Shown here: one piece after another, positions 59,730 through 64,000 of the stretch
Layout of the letters: every line of letters begins with the position of its first letter
How positions within the stretch are numbered: the first letter of the stretch is position 1
Assembly: GCA_024663395.1 (NCBI GenBank)
Contig: JANFAH010000030.1
Coordinates: 558,001-622,000, forward strand
Origin: Pisolithus tinctorius
Taxonomy: Eukaryota > Basidiomycota > Agaricomycetes > Boletales > Pisolithaceae
Direction of reading: 5' to 3'
DNA: 64,000 nt
The notes under the pieces: model-generated
Seen by the model: the letters and a program-made list of their open reading frames with translations, nothing else
Database searches by the model: none
What the model was told of the DNA's origin: nothing
Position numbers and translations under genes: made by a program

Positions 59730-61130
59730 CTGTTTGTCATGCTCAACAACACCATCATCAGAGGAAAGTGGTGGTCTTTGGATGACTGGTGTCAGTTCTT
59801 GTGAGGATACAGGAGTTTGAAAATGGTCTGATACTGGAATTTCTTCTCATGACTGTACTCGGGAGGAGGATGATCAGGCAGAGAAAGATACTGTATTGAT
59901 ATTGTTATGAGACTGAATCTCTTGGTCAATTTCCATTATTATATTGTTGTCAGACAGAGCTCTGAACCTGTGGATCACCAAACATTACACTGTTGAGAGT
60001 ATCAAGAAGGGTTATTTGTGACATTGCTGCTGTTCATTCAGTGTCATGAGTGGTCTGTGCCACCTGTGGAGCAGTAGAATTACTTTCAGTGACCATCTGA
60101 CAAAGCTTAGATCTAGGATAGATCAAGAGGACAAAGGTCAGGTTTACCTTAAGTAAAATTGCTACTGCTATCACCAAGTCATGTGAGTTGCATGCCAAGA
60201 CTGGGATCTGGTACTGACAGCAGGTTGCCATTGTCCTTGAAAAGTGTCATGGGGTCAGACTACTAGAGAGAAGGGAATCAGCTACTGAGCTGATTGTGCT
60301 GCAGGCACACTGAAGAGAAGCCCTAAGTGTGAGTTGGAAAATGGCCTTGTAAATATGTGACCATGGTGGACAGAAAACAAGGCATCCTGAATATGATGCA
60401 GATGCACCACATTTGTGAAAGGAATTTCAGATCTAGTGAGCTGTTTAGTGCCATGTACTGCAGGAAAATGCATGATGCATTAGGCCTACCTTAGACCAGA
60501 AAAGATATGCTTGAAACATAGAAACAAAGTGATGAATCAGATGAGCCATATCTTGAGAGGAACTTCATCAATCCAAGACAAGCAGGGGCACTTATTATGT
60601 GCTTAAAATGCGAAGTACTCGTCCTATGGCAGGGCAAAGGGCACTGCTGCTGAGTTTCACACAGGCACTGCGACTTCAATGGCTCGTCACAACTGCTATT
60701 TGAGAAATTTGTTGTGTCTCAGAGAATCCCCTTAACTATGGCCTGAATCTCTCATACTTTTTGTTAGAAAAAGTCACCAAGTCATTGACCTATCATCATA
60801 TTCTCTCTACACTTTAGATTTCTTAAATCACCACTCAATTTTTACGTCTGTAGCAAATTCCCAGCTTGATTTAGAAGCAGTTCCCCAGGGCATTTGCCCA
60901 CTGTGTAATCATATTTTCCCATCCTTCATGCCCTCAATCCCATCAAAAGGTCAATTTTCATGATTTGACCAGTCAGGGACAAAAGCATTGCAATGCACCT
61001 TTCAGAAAGAATAGGGTTTATTTCAGCATGTATTGCTTTGCTTGGACTGAGCCTTGGTGCGGTGGAAAGCTTGGAGTCACCCCTTTCCAATGGTATAGGT
61101 ATCATGATTATCTGTGCAGAATAGCCTGAG
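59730..61130. other. CpG-poor DNA without gene
   Basis: Holds the second copy of the direct repeat (60137-60262) and otherwise no feature I can support. Confidence 0.35.
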
Positions 61131-61189
61131 CTACATCAGCAGCGAGTTACATCTCACAAACATTGCAACACTTTTGTCCCTCACTGTAT

Positions 61190-62250
61190 TTAACACTGGC
61201 AACTCTGCAGGATTGGGACCTGTGTGTTCAAGGGATTGTAGTGGGGAGTAATCAATACCAATCTGCAGAACTCCAGCATGGAAGCCACCCTTCTTGCCTG
61301 TAACATCAACACAGTACTTGTGCTTGAACTCCCTGCACAATGAGGTAATGTCCAATGGTGGAAGCTGAATGGTATACACTTTCCTTCCACTCTGCTGCCC
61401 AACACACACAGACATCTGCAAGACATTGATATATGAACATTTTGATCCTGCAGTAACCATCTGCTTGACATTGTTGTCCTCCTTCAAGTGCTTCTGCACA
61501 TATCAACCAGAATGGTCACAACAAAGGTTAAATTCACACTCAACCATACTTTTGAAGGATTCTAGGATAGTCATGCTAGGCATGGCCTTCAAGTGGTTGT
61601 GATATGCATCATCAATAATCTCCTGGACCCTCTGCTTCCTTTCTGTAATTGTCTTTGGTGATGAAGCTTGTCACTTTCAGTCCAGCAATAGATCACCATT
61701 GCTGATACTGATACCATTATGGAAAAGCCAGTAGTTGATGACCAATTGTATACCAGTGAAGACCTGACACATGGCAGGACCTTTCTTGCAGAAGACAATA
61801 TATATCAGACTGCCCTGGGTCACACCAACCATGTCATTGTACATGAACTGGATGAGGTCACCCAATGGATTATGCACTGCACTGCCATAGTAGACTATGA
61901 CATCCTCCAGCACCTTGAAGAGACATCATTGGATATAGCCTGTCTCCACCATTGACAACAGTATCAATGAGAGTTTCTTGACCAACCATGGCATGGAAAC
62001 AGAACTCCTGCAGGGTCAGCCCACACAGGTATGGTTCTCCATCAATCCACTCACCTCTGAATTGAAGTCATCCTTGGTAAAGTGAGGTAACATCCAATGG
62101 TGGAAGCTAAATGGTATACACTTTCCTCCTACAACTCTGCCACCTGACACAGGTGGATATCTGTCAGACATTGATATATGAACCTTTGGGTTCTGCAGTG
62201 ACCATTCACAAGCAAGGTCAAGTCAGTTTATGCTCAATTTTAAAGTTACA
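61190..62250 (-). pseudogene. Shuffled fragments of RNA polymerase II largest subunit (RPB1)
   Basis: Two blocks. Block 1 (62250 to about 61860): worn SYINV.Q.S.CV, then LPHFTKDDFNSEVSGLMEN, LTLQEFCFHAMVGQETLIDT and LEDVIVYYGSAVHNPLGDLI. Block 2 (about 61800 to 61330): [67 protein letters not shown] and [15 protein letters not shown]. All belong to one stretch of RPB1 (funnel and bridge-helix region). Block 2 should come before block 1 in the gene, but here it follows it, and the SYINV to LPH segment is present twice. Frames break many times. 61190-61330 is other sequence ([20 protein letters not shown]) shared with 29995-30060. Confidence 0.7.
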
Positions 62251-62259
62251 AAATTATGT

Positions 62260-63060
62260 CTTGCCTACTAAACCTAGTGCATGTGTTGATTTGTGTGCAT
62301 CACCAAGTTTTCAATCATGGGGAATGAGTAGGCACACTGCACAGTCCCCAGACATAGCGTAGTGGGGGAGAAATGAAATGTGGACAACAGCTTTTAAGAG
62401 ATTGGTAAAGCCAGGAGTTGAGAACAGGATGGCTTCATCATCAACCTTTGCTTCTGAATGAGCCTTCAACTCCAAAGCATCCTGAGAATAAGTGAATGTC
62501 AAGGTCAGTAATAGGGGGGAACTGCTCAGTGCCCATCTCAGCCAGGTAGCCAAGCTGAAGACATGTGCATCATGTTCATCACTGTGAGACTGCACTAGTA
62601 CTGGCAAAGAGGACAGCACAAACAAGGGATGTAGTCATGCACATCAGCCCCTCTACAAATCATGAACTATCAGACACCTCCCAAAAAAACAGTGGGCAGG
62701 TCAGACCATGCCACAGATATATTGAAACCTATAGGCTACCTCAGTAGGTGTGAAACCACTGAGGGAATAGTGAAGGGAATGTATTCCTGGATGCTGTTAG
62801 GCCAGGTCTGTAAACTCTTTGTCATCAACAATCATTCAGGCATTTATGGCTCATTAACCCCAATCATGTGAGCCTAGGGGGCAGGGGAAATTGGATTTGT
62901 TGGGGTTTTGCAATCATTACATCATGACACGTTGTGTGGATGACCAGGGGCACATCAACGACTGTGTGTTAGCATGGACAGTGGCATGCACTGCTTGTAT
63001 ATTGACATTGCTGTTGTCAGCAACAATGCTGCTATTAGCTATGATTTTATCTGGTGAGAG
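62260..63060. other. Spacer between RPB1 fragments and Helitron gene
   Basis: About 800 bases of CpG-poor DNA with no recognisable frame. It could be part of the Helitron's 5' region. Confidence 0.3.
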
Positions 63061-63069
63061 TATTCACTT

Positions 63070-64000
63070 GAGTGTGTGACTGAGCAGAATGGTTTTAGCA
63101 ACAGGTCAGTGAACCCTAGAGGGTCTTTGTTGGTATGTCATGCAAGCTCAGTTCAGGAGTTTGTGGAACAATACCCCTTCCTTGCACTAAAGGATCTAAA
63201 ATCTATTGCTGACCATCACAATGTGGTTTTCCATGGTCACTTGCACTGGCAGATGTGTGTGGATGTGCTTTGGGGTCATGAATGTACTATTACTTGTATG
63301 GCACTACTATATGTGTTTTGACAGTTAAAGCATGCCCAGTGAGGAAGATGTCTTGCCCCTGTACTGCAGGCAGCCACTCCATTCGATAGCAGCATCGCAG
63401 ATACCAAAGCTGTGCAGAGAAGTGTTACACAAGCACAAAGAGAGCGAACCATAATGACCAGAGATGAGGAGTCCACAGCTTATCCTCCTATCAGAACAAT
63501 GAATGAAAAATTAAACATTGTCAGGGATTGGCAGAGTCATATGTCACCACAGAGTCTTGCAGAAGGGGTCTGCACTATTTGTGCACAAATGTTTCCTTGT
63601 AATGAACTTTCTGATATCAATCCTTCCAAAGAAATACTTTCCATGCTACAGAATGATTGGTTACCTGTTGATTGTTGCCCACAGATGTACAATATAGAAA
63701 AATATTGTGGTGCAATTCTTTGCCCCTGCAGGATGCATTGTTTGTCCAATATTGCAGAGGTGCAGATGTGTACTGCTTGTTGCAAGGCATTAATGGCAAA
63801 AATGCCATGGCAACCAAAGGATGCCATTGCTAATTTTCAGTACTATGGTCTTGATGAGTTGCTGCACAACATTCAGGAGAGTATTCATGCAGCAAGCCCA
63901 TTGGAGCTTATGCTCATTTCAGCATGCAGAGCTACAGTTGTCATGCACCATTATCAAATGAAAAGTATTCAAGGAGGTCAAGTTCCAGAGGAAGCATCTC
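63070..64000 (+). mobile_element. Helitron Rep/helicase gene, N-terminal part (runs off the edge)
   Basis: First exon-like part: ALKDLKSIADHHNVVFHGHL and CVDVLWGHEC (63190-63300). A likely intron ends TACTGCAG (about 63368), after which the frame is open to the window end. It carries a Cys-rich stretch (CTICAQMFPCNELS, DCCPQMYNIEKYCG, CPCRMHCL, CTACCKALMAKMPWQPKDAI) and YGLDELLHNIQESI, LELMLISACRATVVMHHYQM. This is the pattern of the N-terminal region of basidiomycete Helitron proteins. Rep and helicase motifs would lie to the right. No stops, so it may belong to a less decayed copy than its surroundings. Confidence 0.55.

Overview
The window looks like nuclear DNA from a mushroom-forming basidiomycete (Agaricomycetes). 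Introns are many and short (about 45-90 nt, GT-AG). Several families are typical of that class: Plavaka transposases, a DUF6698 protein, a chromodomain Ty3-type retroelement, a fungal GH3-like enzyme and a type I fungal FAS beta chain. I cannot name the genus. No rRNA, tRNA or CRISPR array was recognised.

Region 1 (1-7.1 kb): three copies of an unnamed multi-exon membrane-protein family (3-254 partial, 738-2088 minus, 5715-7037 plus) surround an intact nine-exon, 600-residue acyl-CoA synthetase/4-coumarate-CoA ligase-like gene (2667-5000) that ends in a peroxisomal AKL tail.

Region 2 (7.2-19.9 kb) is a graveyard of ordinary fungal genes, mostly lipid or acyl-CoA related: a broken GH3-like acyl-adenylase, a broken START-domain protein, the ER-dehydratase-MPT part of FAS beta, and a long-chain acyl-CoA synthetase cut at both ends. 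A 199-bp tandem array and an LRR open frame lie among them.

Region 3 (20-30 kb): an intact five-exon gene (20366-22039) starts with a near copy of the histone H3 tail and continues into a Cys-rich zinc finger. It lies tail to tail with a nearly complete Plavaka transposase gene (22492-26729, minus) that carries one in-frame TGA. A nuclear-type hypothetical gene with a duplicated exon-intron module follows.

Region 4 (30-39.5 kb): the acyltransferase part of FAS beta (30.9-31.9 kb, minus), a Neo1-type phospholipid flippase pseudogene, a Helitron helicase fragment, an intact eight-exon DUF6698 gene (36636-38090), and a 245-bp tandem array.

Region 5 (39.7-51.3 kb): a second, older Plavaka gene is interrupted by a complete chromodomain Ty3 retroelement (43124-51279) with two 735-bp LTRs, gag, pol, a likely -1 frameshift signal and an antisense spliced gene. 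Its LTR differences are almost all transitions, and its later stop codons are TGA at apparent former CGA codons.

Region 6 (51.3-64 kb) is CpG-poor repeat-derived DNA: two partial gag/protease relics, large direct and inverted repeats, shuffled pieces of the RNA polymerase II largest subunit gene, and the start of a Helitron Rep/helicase protein running off the right edge.

Only a few genes read as intact: the acyl-CoA ligase, the H3-tail gene, the DUF6698 gene, probably the two complete membrane paralogues, and the gag frame. Everything else is decaying. Splice joins were made by eye from frame continuity and splice motifs.
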